64,000 bases of DNA from CAVPOO01 sp963707015 (GCA_963707015.1 CAVPOO010000015.1:248001-312000), one strand, 5' to 3'; counted from the stretch's first letter, positions 33,427 through 43,435 are shown. Notes: generated from the letters alone by a model not told the origin. Made by a program: numbers and translations.

Positions 33427-35083
33427 TCCGCGCCTGTTTCTGTTCATTGCGCTGTCCTTTGTGTTCCTGCTGATGTGGGAGGCATGGCAGCGCGACTACG
33501 GCACCAGGACGCCGGTCGAGTCACCGGTCAGCGAGGCGGCGGCGCCTGCGCCTGCCGACGCCAGCCTGCCGGCCGAAGATCTGCCCATCGCCGGGGACAC
33601 CGGTCCAGTGGCCGATCAGGCAGCCAAACTGAGTCTTGACGAGGCGCTGCTCAAGCGAAGCGAGCGTGTGCGCGTCATCACCGATGTGCTCGACATCGAG
33701 ATTGATACCGTGGGCGGTGACCTGCGCCGGGCGGTGCTGCTCAAGTACCCGATCAAGGCCAGCGACCCCGACACGCCCTTTGAGTTGCTGAACGACAGGC
33801 TGCCAAATATTTTCGTGGCGCAGTCGGGCCTGCGCACACCCGATGGCGAGGAACCGACGCATCATGCGCGCTACAGCGCTGAGCAGAGCGAATACCGCCT
33901 GCAGGCGGGGCAGAGCGAACTGAGCATCCCGTTGCGCTGGACGAGTCCGCAGGGTATCGAGGTCACGAAGCTCTACCGCCTTCGGCCGGGCAGTTACGTA
34001 ATTGATGTGGAGCACCAGGTACGCAATGGTTCAGCCGCAGAGTGGCGGGGGCGCGAGTATCGCCAGCTGCAAAGAACGCAGATTGCCGAATACGGGCAGT
34101 CACAGTTCATCTACACCTATATGGGCGGCGTGATTTACAGCCCGGAGGAAAAATACGAGAAGGTCAGCTTCGAAGACATGGTCGAGGCGAATCTGAGTCG
34201 CAGCATCACCGACGGCTGGGCTGCCATGATTCAGCATTACTTCGTGGCGGCCTGGATACCACCCGCAAGCGAGCCGGACCAGTACTACACCAAGGTGCTG
34301 AGCGGACAGCGTTATGTACTGGGCCTGATCGCCAATCCGGTGATTGTGCCTCCAGGTGACGAGAAGGTCTTCGCGAGTCGCCTGTACGTCGGGCCAAAGC
34401 TGCAGGATACGCTCGGCAGTGTGGCACCGGGCCTGGAACTGACGGTCGACTACGGTATGCTGACCGTCCTTGCGAAGCCGATCTTCTGGTTGCTGGAAAA
34501 GATCCATTCACTGACCGGCAACTGGGGCTGGTCGATTATCCTGCTGACGCTCGTGATCAAGCTGGCCTTCTACAAGCTCTCCGAGACGAGCTACAAATCC
34601 ATGGCCAATATGCGCAAGCTGGCGCCACGCCTCCAGGCATTGAAGGAGCGCTACGGCGACGACAAGCAGAAGCTCAACCACGCCATGATGGACATGTACA
34701 AGAAGGAGAAGATCAACCCGCTGGGCGGCTGCCTGCCCATCGTCGTTCAGATACCGGTCTTCATTTCCTTGTACTGGGTGCTGCTGGAGAGTGTCGAACT
34801 GCGCCAGGCACCCTTTATGCTGTGGCTGAATGATCTGTCATCGGCGGACCCGTTCTATGTGCTCCCGCTCATCATGGGCATCACCATGTTCATCCAGCAG
34901 AAACTCAATCCTGCGCCGCTGGATCCGGTGCAGGCCAAGGTCATGATGGTATTGCCGGTTGTCTTCACGGTGTTCTTCGCCTTCTTCCCCTCGGGCCTGG
35001 TGTTGTACTGGGTAACCAACAATACGCTTTCCATCGCGCAGCAATGGGTGATTACCAAGCGTGTGGAGCAGGGCGCGGCATAG
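33419..35083 (+). CDS. yidC: Membrane protein insertase YidC
   Basis: 554 residues from ATG 33419 (MDNPRLFLFIALSF); ATG 33416 is directly before it. N-terminal membrane anchor, then the large periplasmic beta domain (about 60–330) typical of Gram-negative YidC. The conserved five-helix core follows: NWGWSIILLTLVIKLAFYKL (with the groove arginine replaced by lysine, as in several proteobacteria), INPLGGCLPIVVQIPVFISL and the final VLYWVTNNTLSIAQQW. Confidence 0.96.
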   Translation: MDNPRLFLFIALSFVFLLMWEAWQRDYGTRTPVESPVSEAAAPAPADASLPAEDLPIAGDTGPVADQAAKLSLDEALLKRSERVRVITDVLDIEIDTVGGDLRRAVLLKYPIKASDPDTPFELLNDRLPNIFVAQSGLRTPDGEEPTHHARYSAEQSEYRLQAGQSELSIPLRWTSPQGIEVTKLYRLRPGSYVIDVEHQVRNGSAAEWRGREYRQLQRTQIAEYGQSQFIYTYMGGVIYSPEEKYEKVSFEDMVEANLSRSITDGWAAMIQHYFVAAWIPPASEPDQYYTKVLSGQRYVLGLIANPVIVPPGDEKVFASRLYVGPKLQDTLGSVAPGLELTVDYGMLTVLAKPIFWLLEKIHSLTGNWGWSIILLTLVIKLAFYKLSETSYKSMANMRKLAPRLQALKERYGDDKQKLNHAMMDMYKKEKINPLGGCLPIVVQIPVFISLYWVLLESVELRQAPFMLWLNDLSSADPFYVLPLIMGITMFIQQKLNPAPLDPVQAKVMMVLPVVFTVFFAFFPSGLVLYWVTNNTLSIAQQWVITKRVEQGAA

Positions 35084-35142
35084 TCGGCCGGCAGCGCTGG
35101 ATCCCTTTCTCCCCCGCTGTCTCCAACGCTGTCATGTTGCGC

Positions 35143-36483
35143 ATGAGTGATACCATCGCGGCTGTTGCCACACCCCCCGGTCGCGGTGGCGTCGGCATCG
35201 TGCGGGTCTCCGGGCCCGATGTTCCGGCCCTTGCACAGGCCCTGCTGGGCCAGTTGCCACCGCCACGGCATGCCCGCCTGCAGACGTTCAGGGATGCCGG
35301 CGGGCGCGCCATCGATCAGGGTCTGGCCCTGTATTTTCCCGCGCCCCATTCCTTCACCGGTGAACCGGTGCTCGAACTGCAGGGTCATGGCGGCCCGGTG
35401 GTCATGGATCTGCTGCTCGCAAGGGTCCTGGAGCTGGGTGCGCGCGCCGCGCGGCCCGGCGAGTTTTCCGAACGCGCCTTTCTCAACGACAAGCTGGACC
35501 TGGCACAGGCCGAAGCGCTTGCCGACCTGATTGACAGCGGTACCGCCGAGGCGGCGCGTGCCGCCATACGCTCGCTGGCCGGTGAGTTCTCGGATCACAT
35601 ACGCGGTCTGGTCGAAGCCCTGACCGAACTGCGTATGTATGTGGAGGCCGCCATCGATTTCCCGGAAGAGGAGATCGATTTTCTCGGCGGCGGCGAGGTA
35701 CAGCGTCGCCTGGCACGTCTGGAAGACGCCTTCGACCTCGTCGTGGCAAAAGCCCGCCAGGGTCGCCTGTTACGCGAGGGCATGACGCTGGTCATCGCCG
35801 GGCGCCCGAACGCCGGCAAGTCCAGTCTGTTGAATCTCCTTGCCGGTCACGATGCCGCGATCGTGACCGCAGTCCCCGGAACCACGCGTGACGTGCTGCG
35901 CGAGCACATCCAGATCGATGGCATGCCGCTGCATGTCATCGATACCGCCGGCCTGCATGACAGCGCGGATCCCGTCGAACAGGAAGGCATCAGGCGTGCC
36001 TGGCGCGAGATTGAGAACGCCGATCGCGTGCTGCTGGTGATCGATGACCAGGTCGGCCTGGCTCGCGCTGACCAGGCGATTCTTGCACAACTGCCTGCGG
36101 CACTGCCGCACACCCGCGTTTACAACAAGATTGATCTTACCCACCGAGCGCCGGCGCGGCAGGAACACCCGCTGGCCGAAATCGCCCTGTCAGCGCACAC
36201 CGGTGCAGGACTGGATCTGCTGCGTGAACACTTGAAAACCTGCATGGGCTACAGCGGGGAGACGCAAGACGGCTTTATCGCCAGGCGCAGGCACCTCGAT
36301 GCCCTGGCACGCGCACGCGGGCATCTGGATACCGGCAAGACCGTGCTGTTGCGAGACCAGGCCGGCGAGCTGCTGGCAGAAGAATTACGCCGGGCGCAAC
36401 AGGTGCTCGGCGAGATTACCGGCGAGGTCTCCAGCGATGACCTCCTGGGCCGCATCTTTTCGAGTTTCTGTATCGGAAAATAG
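35143..36483 (+). CDS. mnmE: tRNA modification GTPase MnmE
   Basis: With MnmG makes the cmnm5 group on wobble uridine of several tRNAs. ATG 35143 (MSDTIAAVATPPGRGGVGIV) gives 446 residues. Formyl-THF-binding N-domain, G1 GRPNAGKSSLLNLL, G2/G3 GTTRDVLRE and DTAGLHD, G4 NKIDLTH, and the invariant C-terminal FSSFCIGK are all present, so the gene is intact. Its last 18 bp form a known type of island integration site, and the next 14 kb are accessory DNA separating it from mnmG. A diverged fragment of the G domain recurs at 40247–40443. Confidence 0.97.
   Translation: MSDTIAAVATPPGRGGVGIVRVSGPDVPALAQALLGQLPPPRHARLQTFRDAGGRAIDQGLALYFPAPHSFTGEPVLELQGHGGPVVMDLLLARVLELGARAARPGEFSERAFLNDKLDLAQAEALADLIDSGTAEAARAAIRSLAGEFSDHIRGLVEALTELRMYVEAAIDFPEEEIDFLGGGEVQRRLARLEDAFDLVVAKARQGRLLREGMTLVIAGRPNAGKSSLLNLLAGHDAAIVTAVPGTTRDVLREHIQIDGMPLHVIDTAGLHDSADPVEQEGIRRAWREIENADRVLLVIDDQVGLARADQAILAQLPAALPHTRVYNKIDLTHRAPARQEHPLAEIALSAHTGAGLDLLREHLKTCMGYSGETQDGFIARRRHLDALARARGHLDTGKTVLLRDQAGELLAEELRRAQQVLGEITGEVSSDDLLGRIFSSFCIGK
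36466..36483 (+). other. mnmE 3'-end attachment site (attB/attL-like)
   Basis: TTCTGTATCGGAAAATAG is the last 18 bp of mnmE, the position used by SGI1-type islands (established for mnmE/thdF/trmE). A recombinase relic starts 66 bp downstream. No second copy was found by eye, so the distal end of the island is not defined. Confidence 0.6.
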
Positions 36484-36548
36484 TAAATGTGATGAAACAG
36501 CTATTTTCATCTGCCATCGCCTGACAGAAGACCGCATTTAGGCTGGCA

Positions 36549-37214
36549 GTGGCAATAGAGGCCCGCTATCTCGCGACGACTAGAAGCCATGATGTCGCGC
36601 TGACACCTGAGGAAATAGGCAAGCTTATTCGGGCTATCTATTCCTTTTCCATGCGCAGAGCTGGCAAGCTGGCGTTACGCATGCTGATCCTCCGTATGGT
36701 CCGTGAGTCGGAACTGATTAACGCTCTATGGACAGCAATTGATTTTGATAGGGCCGAGTGGAGCATTCCCGGTGAACGGATGAACAAGGACAAGCCCCAC
36801 ATTGTCTACCCGCCACAACAGGCGCTGGCAACGCTTGAAGAATTGAAGTCACTTTCAAGCCAGTCGACCTAGGTCTTACCAAGCCGCAGAAGTCTGAACA
36901 AACCGATTTCCTCTACCACACTGAATGCCGCGATACAGACTCTGGATCTCGATATCCGGGATTTTGTAATCCATGACTTTCGACGGACTGAATCAACTCA
37001 TTTGCACGAGGCTGGATTTAACTCTGACTGGATAGAAAAGGCGCTCGCACATGAGCAACAAGGGGTGCGTGGCGTCTATAACCGCGCGGAGTATGGCGAC
37101 CAGCGGCGGGAGATGCTGCGGTGGTGGGCAGATTTCGTGGATTCACAGATTGAGGCAGGCGGGAAAGTAATCATCGGCAGGTTTGGGAAGGAATATCAGG
37201 TGAGCTCGCAATAG
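36549..37214 (+). pseudogene. Tyrosine recombinase (P4-type integrase), truncated and with internal stop
   Basis: The frame encodes the catalytic part of a P4-like integrase: VALTPEEIGKLIRAIYSFSM, RMVRESELINALW (first catalytic Arg region), then after TAG 36870–36872 the same frame continues VLPSRRSLNKPISSTTLNAA, IHDFRRTESTHLHEAGF (H-x-x-R) and ALAHEQQGVRGVYNRAEY with the catalytic Tyr. The family has Trp at the stop position (SEWV), so a TGG to TAG change explains it. About 190 N-terminal residues are missing. Adjacent to the mnmE end, it is the likely relic of the enzyme that inserted this region. Confidence 0.88.
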
Positions 37215-37300
37215 TGCAGGCCGAACTTTTTACAGAATTGACTGATGTGTCGAAAAACCAGTTTCCCGCTTAACTGCGGTGACATATGGGTTTTGACACG

Positions 37301-38074
37301 TTAATCCACCACCAGAGGAACGCCCACGCTAGCAGCTGATTCCTGTCCCATGTAGTCAATCAAAGCGTGAATAAGTAACACAACTCCCGACATCTCCAAT
37401 CCTTCTTCAACTGCTGTCCAACTGTTGTATTCCAGAGTGTCCAATAAATCCTTCTCGTCATACCAGTCAGTGGCAAATTCGACGCCCACTGCACCCGTCA
37501 GAAAAATAGCTGCCGCTGCGAGGAACAGCAATAAGGTTTGAGCAGGCAGGTGCCACATAAACCTGACATACATTCCACCAATCACAATGAGCAGGCCCAG
37601 AGCAGGGATGGTCCAGCTCATTTCTATCGCTGTATTCAGCGTTTCGTGCAGTCCCGCGATTTCATCCAGGGACAATACTAGCAGGGCTATTCCGATACTG
37701 AACCAGTAGCTGGCCCATTTATCGTGGTCTGCCCGCTTGCGCAAACTGATCAGAAAAACCAATACCGAAGCGCAGATCAGTGCACTACTGGAATACCTGG
37801 TGGGGATACTGTCCTCTTCATCGACATCGAAAAGTTGTCTTAACAGCCACGGTACTTCGTGGAGTTTATAGTGTATCAACTGGAGCAAGAGGTGAGTCGC
37901 AAGAAGTGAAATGACGACCAGTACCAACACCGACACGATTCGGGAGCCATGTATGCGCAGTGTGTAATAGGCGGCTGGATTCATATAGAGTAACAAGAAT
38001 AAACGCCCATATTTCCAAAGTCCACGGTGATTGACGAGCCGGTGCCTTGGCTTTTCGGGCTGATCGCCGGACAA
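37301..38074 (-). CDS. Unknown multi-span membrane protein
   Basis: 257 residues from TTG 38074; ATG 37984 (MNPAAYYTLRIHG) is an alternative. Six or seven hydrophobic spans. Conserved-looking polar residues sit at membrane edges: LSLDEIAGLHE, VEFATDWYDEKD and TAVEEGLEMSGVVLLIHAL. This spacing of Asp/Glu/His recalls membrane hydrolases, but no family is recognised and this is speculation. It lies alone between the integrase relic and transposase debris, and may be cargo of the island. Confidence 0.6.
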   Translation of the reverse strand: MSGDQPEKPRHRLVNHRGLWKYGRLFLLLYMNPAAYYTLRIHGSRIVSVLVLVVISLLATHLLLQLIHYKLHEVPWLLRQLFDVDEEDSIPTRYSSSALICASVLVFLISLRKRADHDKWASYWFSIGIALLVLSLDEIAGLHETLNTAIEMSWTIPALGLLIVIGGMYVRFMWHLPAQTLLLFLAAAAIFLTGAVGVEFATDWYDEKDLLDTLEYNSWTAVEEGLEMSGVVLLIHALIDYMGQESAASVGVPLVVD

Positions 38075-38179
38075 ATTCTGCTCAATTCCGCTACCCTCGT
38101 TTGGCTATCGCCCTTGCGTTTCCACCCTTTTCTGACCAGTCGCGGCCATCAGGCCGAACAATACGCTGCCGCTTCCATG

Positions 38180-38486
38180 TGGATCACCGCAATTTGAGTT
38201 GGACTGTTGGTTTCCTCGGGGGCAGTCGAACAAGCCCGCGTGCGATGGTGCTCGACCTCCCGACAACAGACACGTTCCTGCTGAAGCCGCCTTCTCATTC
38301 AGCTGAGCGAGCATCTTCATCAATGACCACCGGATCTTGACTGCAGGCGATCACTTTGACGGCGCTGCCGCAGTCGGTGCAGGTTTCGCTATCGATCTTG
38401 AAGATCCGCTTCAGCCGTTGAGCCCAGGTTATTGATGCTCGGCGCTCCATAGTATTGCTCGAGCCGTCTGTGGAGCGAACACTCAA
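38180..38486 (-). pseudogene. IS91-family transposase, C-terminal remnant
   Basis: On the minus strand ITWAQRLKRIFKIDSETCTD, CGSAVKVIACSQDPVVIDE and, after a frameshift near 38320, LAQLNEKAASAGTCL and GRAPSHAGLFD match the zinc-finger-bearing tail of IS91/ISCR-type (Y2) transposases. The catalytic N-terminal region is absent. It marks past transposon activity in the island. Confidence 0.65.
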
Positions 38487-39295
38487 CGGTATGACCGTTT
38501 TCGCCAGTTCTCAGCCGTTCCGACATTGAGCTCGAAGGGCAACTTCCTCGGGTCTATCCCGGTCCCTTGGCATGAAACTCTGGCGCCTGCGAGCCTGCAA
38601 CACGCGTTGTTTCCTTAGTTTCCGCGCCTTTTTAGCGGTTCGAGTAGGGGCCAGCAGCCAGTCCTCATCCCGCATTGATCCGCCAGGTAGCGTCTGACCT
38701 TTCCAAGACGATACGGGTACCACCGTAAGCAGAAGCCGGCCGGTGTGCAGCTACCACAGGCGGCGGGTAGGTGATCGCAGCCTGTTTGCGCTGCTGCTTG
38801 GAAAAGACTTCCCTGTACTCGAGGATCGAAGCTATCGCCTGTTCGACTGACCGTGATTTCAACGTCTTCAAACGGCGCTCGCGAGCGACCCCTTAATGTA
38901 GCGCAGAGACCGCGCTGCATTAAGTCAGCAGCCCCCTGACAGCAGCCGGCTTGTATCGAGCACCCGACGTGCCCGCGGCCTGGGCACACGCGGGAATGGC
39001 TTGTGGCGCGACTGTCCCGGTGCCTTTCCGCGAGATATCGTCGTTTTCTCCTGGCAACCAATTGAGTTGTGTTCCTTGCGTTCGCTCGGCTACTAAGCTA
39101 TCAATTGCATAAGAAACACGCTGCCTCGGTTAGCAGCAGCCAAGGTTGGCCACAGTCAAATCGGGAAAGGATGTTAAGGATAATCCCGAGAAAAACATTC
39201 TAATAAAAACTCGACTGGGGATCCGCAATGAGACGTTCCGTCTACACATCAATCTAGTTGTTGCAGATTCGCGCAGTGCCTGGCATCCCCTGATG

Positions 39296-40144
39296 TTCCA
39301 GCGCACGTACGCAAGCTTCAGTCCGCCGTTCGGTACCCAGCTCGGTCCTTACTAATGGGTGTTCGCAAGGGTTTGGACTGGGCACTGGTTTTGGACCCTT
39401 CTGTTTCGGGGGTGCTTTCTGGGATGGTCGCGCCGAGGGCGGCAACGAGCCTTCCCGCTCGCTGGTTTGACGGACCAGGAGAATCTGGGGCATGACCTGC
39501 TCTATGGCCGCAATGATTCAGGGATGAATACAGGAGGTCCGGACGGCGCTCCAAAAAATGCCGGGTGCGTAGCTTGCCACAACAACAAAGGGCCCGGTTC
39601 TCCTGGCGATGAGCCGGACCAGCTCTACACTGACCATGCTTATCACCATCTTGGGTTGCCTCCGAACTATCAGATAGAGAACTTCGATCCGAACAATGGG
39701 GATTCTGGATTGTCCGAACATGCCATCGGTGCAGACTTCCCCGATATGGGTGATTTTGTCGGGCACTATAAAACCCCGACCCTGAGCAACGTCGACAAGC
39801 GCAAGAACAAGACGTTCATCAAGGCCTATATGCACAATGGCTATTTCAAGAACCTGGAAGACGTCGTGCATTTCTACAACACCTCAGTGGCGTTGCGCGA
39901 TGACGTTTCCTGCCCACCCGGCACGACGGCAGCTCAGGCGATCAAGAAAAACTGCTGGCCGGCTCCAGAGTTCGACACCGGCAATCAGGCTGGAAACTTC
40001 GGCCTGATAGGCAACCTTGGGCTTACCGAGGAAGAAGAAGCGGCGCTCGTGGCGTACCTGAAAACGTTTAGCGATGAAAAGACGGTCAAGCCGCCGAAGC
40101 CCTTCAAGAAGGAAAAGTCGGCTAAGGACAAGTCCAAGAAGTAA
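39296..40144 (+). pseudogene. Di-heme cytochrome c peroxidase/MauG-like protein, deleted copy
   Basis: The C-terminal half is open to TAA 40144: LTDQENLGHDL, the second heme site CVACH, YKTPTLSNVDKR, MHNGYFKNLEDVVHFYN and a lysine-rich tail. Upstream pieces survive out of frame: RTYASFSPPFGTQL (before TAA 39353–39355) and FGGAFWDGRAEG (39405–39440). Compared with copy B, the signal peptide, first heme site and about 430 bp between FWDGRA and DQENLGHD are lost. The product could not form the normal two-heme enzyme. Confidence 0.8.
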
Positions 40145-40165
40145 ACCTTTAATCGCGTCATTCCT

Positions 40166-40187
40166 AACCCCGCTTCGGCGGAGTTTT
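40166..40187 (+). terminator. Rho-independent terminator, copy A
   Basis: ACCCCGC-TTCG-GCGGAGT followed by TTTTCTTTT. It has a UUCG tetraloop and one A·C mismatch in the stem. It follows the deleted peroxidase-like gene. Confidence 0.8.
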
Positions 40188-40246
40188 TCTTTTCCTGCAC
40201 GTTTGCCCGCATGAGGGTGCACGGAGAAGGGGTTACGGCTAGCTCC

Positions 40247-40443
40247 TGGTTCCCGCTGATCAGCCGATTCTTGCACAACTGCCCGCGGCACTGCCGCACA
40301 CTCGCGTTTACAACAAGATTGATCTTACCCATCGACCGCCGGCACGGCAGAACCAACCGCAGGTCGAGATCGCGCTGCCAGCGCACACCGGTGCGGGACT
40401 GGACGTGGCTAGGCGCTATCTGGTCTCGCCGTCCGGCTTCTAG
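40247..40443 (+). pseudogene. Second, partial mnmE (G-domain fragment)
   Basis: Bases 40255–40414 align without gaps to mnmE 36067–36226, about nine bases in ten identical by eye. The reading frame is kept: ADQPILAQLPAALPHTRVYN, KIDLTHRPPARQ, ALPAHTGAGLD, then a stop after SPSGF. Many differences are at third positions, so the piece comes from a diverged mnmE, not from a recent local copy. It may be a scar of island transfer from a relative. Confidence 0.85.
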
Positions 40444-41139
40444 CGGGTCGTCCGCGCGACAGGTTAGCAGGACCATCAAGTTCGAAGTGAAGCGTCCCCG
40501 CGCACGCACTACGTCAGTCGCCCTAAGCAAGGCTGCTCAGGCTGAGGCGCCAACTCTGCCGACAAGTACCTCAGGAAAAGTCGGGTAACCGCCGCCGTGT
40601 ACGTCCAGTCCCTTAGCCGGAAATTCCCACACTGAGAGTCAGAAACTGGCAAGAAAGGCAGAATGATGCTAGATGTAACAACCGATAGGCAGTTACGCAT
40701 TCGGCCCGCAAACAGTTGAGTGGTGCTAAGGACATCGCATACTCTGGGCCCTCGTTGGACCTCGCGTCAGTCTCCGAAGGTCGGGCAATCACGCCCGCTA
40801 ACGTTGTCGGCGCAAAGTACGTTCCTCAGAGTTGCATGGGCAATGTATCGTGAGTCGGCGTCACGAGCGCAGGGTCTGGAAAAGGTCAGCGGATGTAATA
40901 TACCGGCACTGATCTGGTGTACAGGCCCTCACTGTACTTTTGGGCAAGGCACCTGAGCGGGTGATGAATTTGCTGGCGTCGCTGTGTAAACTAAGGTCCG
41001 CAGTGAGGGCATGCGCCCATCTGTCTGCGCGGCCCGATGTCGGTACGCAATAGGGCTATGTGTTGCGCCCGTCGATGGGCCTGTGAATAAAGATTGTAAA
41101 GGCCTGCATAGAAGACTAAGAAAATAGAAGATTAAGAAA
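40444..41139. other. Accessory stretch without recognisable gene
   Basis: About 700 bp between the mnmE fragment and the DNRLRE gene. Short open frames (for example 40720–40956) show no family features, and no transposon end or RNA gene was recognised. The segment around 41108–41142 is A-rich (two AGAAGATTAAGAAAAT-like units). Confidence 0.4.
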
Positions 41140-42390
41140 ATGATGCTCTCCTCTCGCTTCTCACCATCTCAGTGGATAGGCCGTTTGCTCGCAGTGGCGG
41201 GCTTGAGCCTGTTGATGCTGGATCGAGTGCCTGCACAGGATTTGATCGTGCAGGCCTGCCCGGAAAGCCTGGTGCTGACCCTCCGCTGGGATCAAAGTGT
41301 CTCAACAAGCGTGGCCGGTTATCGGGTGTATTTCGGTCCGACACGGTCGACAGCAACAAGGTTGATCCGAGATTTGCCGGTGAATCTGGCCGGATTCGAT
41401 CCGGCTCAGCCAGCCGCACGTTTTGACGCCTGGAACGAGCTCGGCCTTGGCTGTGGATCCAATGCCTGTTTTGCCGTGACCGCTTATAACGAAACAGGGG
41501 AATCGGCGCCTGCGCAGGCCGTGTGCGCGGCAATAGGCGGTAGCGATGGGGTTGGTGTAAACGCTCGGCCGACCGTCGTTGCTCGCGCTGATCCATTGAC
41601 GACGACTGTCGGCGGAAGCGTGAGTCTCGGCGGAGTCGTTTTGGACGACGGACTCCCATCGGGAACAGTCACACCCAGGTGGGACGTTCTGGTTGAACCC
41701 GGGTTCGTGATATTTGGTGAAACCGACGCGCTTGATACCACGGTAACTTTCTATGATGCCGGCGGAAGATACGTGTTTCAGCTGGCTGCGGATGATGGTG
41801 TGTTGATAGGAAGCGATATGGTGACCGTTGTTGTTGCCGAGCCCGTCGCACAAACCCAAGCGCCAGTGACCGGTGTCAGTGAGCCACAACCGGTCCTGCT
41901 CATGCCAGAGGCAGACACGTTCCTATCCGAATTTTCTCCAGACATCAATTTTGGCGACGCGAGAAGTTTCGCGCTGAATCCTTTCCTCGGGCTCGTCTAC
42001 GAGGCTTACTTTCGCTTCGAGCTTTCGGCGGTCACGGCCTCGGTTAGCAGCGCTACGCTGCGCCTTTATCCCACTTACCCGCAACGCTACATCGAAGGCA
42101 GCGAGCCCGCAGCACTCGTTGTTTCCTTTGTCGCCAACGACGCCTGGGATGAGGGAACAATGACCTGGAACAGCGCCGTGCAAGCGGATATGGCAGCCTC
42201 CGAAATCCTGCGTGTCTCGCACGCGATGAATGGGCCGCTCGAAATTGACGTGACCGAACTCGTCTCGGCACAGCGAGCGGGAGACCAGCGCTTGTCGCTG
42301 AAAGTCACCGCACTCAATGACACCAGCGCTTTGATCAATAGCAGAGAAGCATTTACTAACCCGCCCGTCCTGGTTATCACTACTGAATGA
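41140..42390 (+). CDS. Secreted DNRLRE-domain protein with Ig/PKD-like repeats
   Basis: 416 residues; signal peptide at the start (LLAVAGLSLLMLDRVPAQD). A fibronectin type III-like region follows (VLTLRWDQSVSTSVAGYRVY, about 45–130, with a disulfide candidate CGSNAC), then a PKD/cadherin-like domain (about 143–235, TVVARADPLTTTVGGSVSLG, YVFQLAADDG). The C-terminal 160 residues are a DNRLRE (CBM96-like) domain: LLMPEADTFLSEFSPDINFG, EAYFRFELS, AWDEGTMTWNSA. Such proteins are exported and often bind polysaccharide. No catalytic domain is seen. It is island cargo; the weak A-rich ribosome-binding region makes the ATG uncertain. Confidence 0.75.
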   Translation: MMLSSRFSPSQWIGRLLAVAGLSLLMLDRVPAQDLIVQACPESLVLTLRWDQSVSTSVAGYRVYFGPTRSTATRLIRDLPVNLAGFDPAQPAARFDAWNELGLGCGSNACFAVTAYNETGESAPAQAVCAAIGGSDGVGVNARPTVVARADPLTTTVGGSVSLGGVVLDDGLPSGTVTPRWDVLVEPGFVIFGETDALDTTVTFYDAGGRYVFQLAADDGVLIGSDMVTVVVAEPVAQTQAPVTGVSEPQPVLLMPEADTFLSEFSPDINFGDARSFALNPFLGLVYEAYFRFELSAVTASVSSATLRLYPTYPQRYIEGSEPAALVVSFVANDAWDEGTMTWNSAVQADMAASEILRVSHAMNGPLEIDVTELVSAQRAGDQRLSLKVTALNDTSALINSREAFTNPPVLVITTE

Positions 42391-43240
42391 GCCAGTCTCG
42401 CAGCAATCTCCCCGCCTTCTGACCGGTTCAAGTGTGTGCTGGCGGCTCGCCCTGGTTCCCTGTTCATCAGCCAGGTAGCGTCTGGCCTTTCCGAGGTTAT
42501 ACGAGTGCCACCTTAGGCAGCAGCCGGCTGGCGTGCAGCTACTACAGGAGGCGGATATTGATTGCAGCCTGTTTGCACTGATGGTGGGAAAGAAGGTCCT
42601 GCATTCGAATATCAAAGCTGTCGCCTGTTCGACTGACCGTGATTTCAGGTTCTTTAGACCGCACTCAGGAGCGGGTCGATGCGCCTAGCGCAGAGACCCC
42701 GATGCGTAAGTCAGCAGCCCGCTCACAGCAATCGGCTCGTATCGAGCACCCGACGTGGCCGCGGCGTGAGCACGTGCGGCAATGGCCTGCGGCGCGACGG
42801 TCCAGGTCTTTTTTTCCGCGGTATAGGGACATACCACAGTTGCGTAAATTCGCGGGCTGCATTCGCTGCGCGCCATGGAGAGCGAAGCGAGGGCGCGTAG
42901 TCCCCGGTAGGCGTAGGCGCGGGCGTATGGCCGTAGTGGCTTGGGGCCGATAGGTCGCAAGCCAGCGAAGGGCATATGCAAGCGCATCCGACACGCCGTC
43001 AAGCCATTTGCGGGAGTGCTGCGTAGCCAGCGCCGAGCGTGCGATGGTGTGGCGAAGCGGCACACTTGATAAGTTATGTCATTAACCAGCTGCCAGGGTA
43101 GGCAGCAGCCAGGATTGGCCTTAGTCAGATCGGGAAGGACGTTGAAGGATTATTCCCGAGAAAAAAACGAGTTGTTAAATATAACTTGACTGGGGATCTA
43201 CAATGAGACGTTCCGTCCACACATCCTCCATCTAGTTCTA

Positions 43241-43273
43241 CTCGTCGCTGAGTCGTCGCTTAGTCGTCGCTGA
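43241..43273. repeat. Three 11-bp tandem units
   Basis: CTCGTCGCTGA, GTCGTCGCTTA, GTCGTCGCTGA. Present in module B only; copy A has a single related stretch at this place. Confidence 0.75.
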
Positions 43274-43435
43274 TTCGCGCCGTGCGTGCTGTGCCAGCGA
43301 ACCTGAGCAGGCTTCGGTTGGCATCGCGATCGGAAGGGGACAGTCTATGAGAAAGTGAAACAGAACTTATTAATATATTAATTTACAAAAATTAGTCTCA
43401 ACAACAATGGACATTTGAGAAATGGGAGAAAAAAC

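Larger units (their letters stand above)
38640..40235. repeat. Duplicated module, copy A
   Basis: Sequence blocks here recur in the same order at 42440–45130. Examples: CTGTTCGACTGACCGTGATT (38848 and 42627), GTATCGAGCACCCGACGTG (38954 and 42738), AATGAGACGTTCCGTC (39228 and 43202), the cytochrome c peroxidase-like gene, a UUCG-loop terminator, and about 60 bp after it. In copy A a 68-residue minus-strand frame (38871–38665, TTG start) is open; its counterpart in copy B is disrupted. The middle of the peroxidase gene is deleted in copy A. Confidence 0.8.

Noticed and set aside
40720..40956. 78-codon frame in the island
   Set aside because: No ribosome-binding site and no recognisable protein character.
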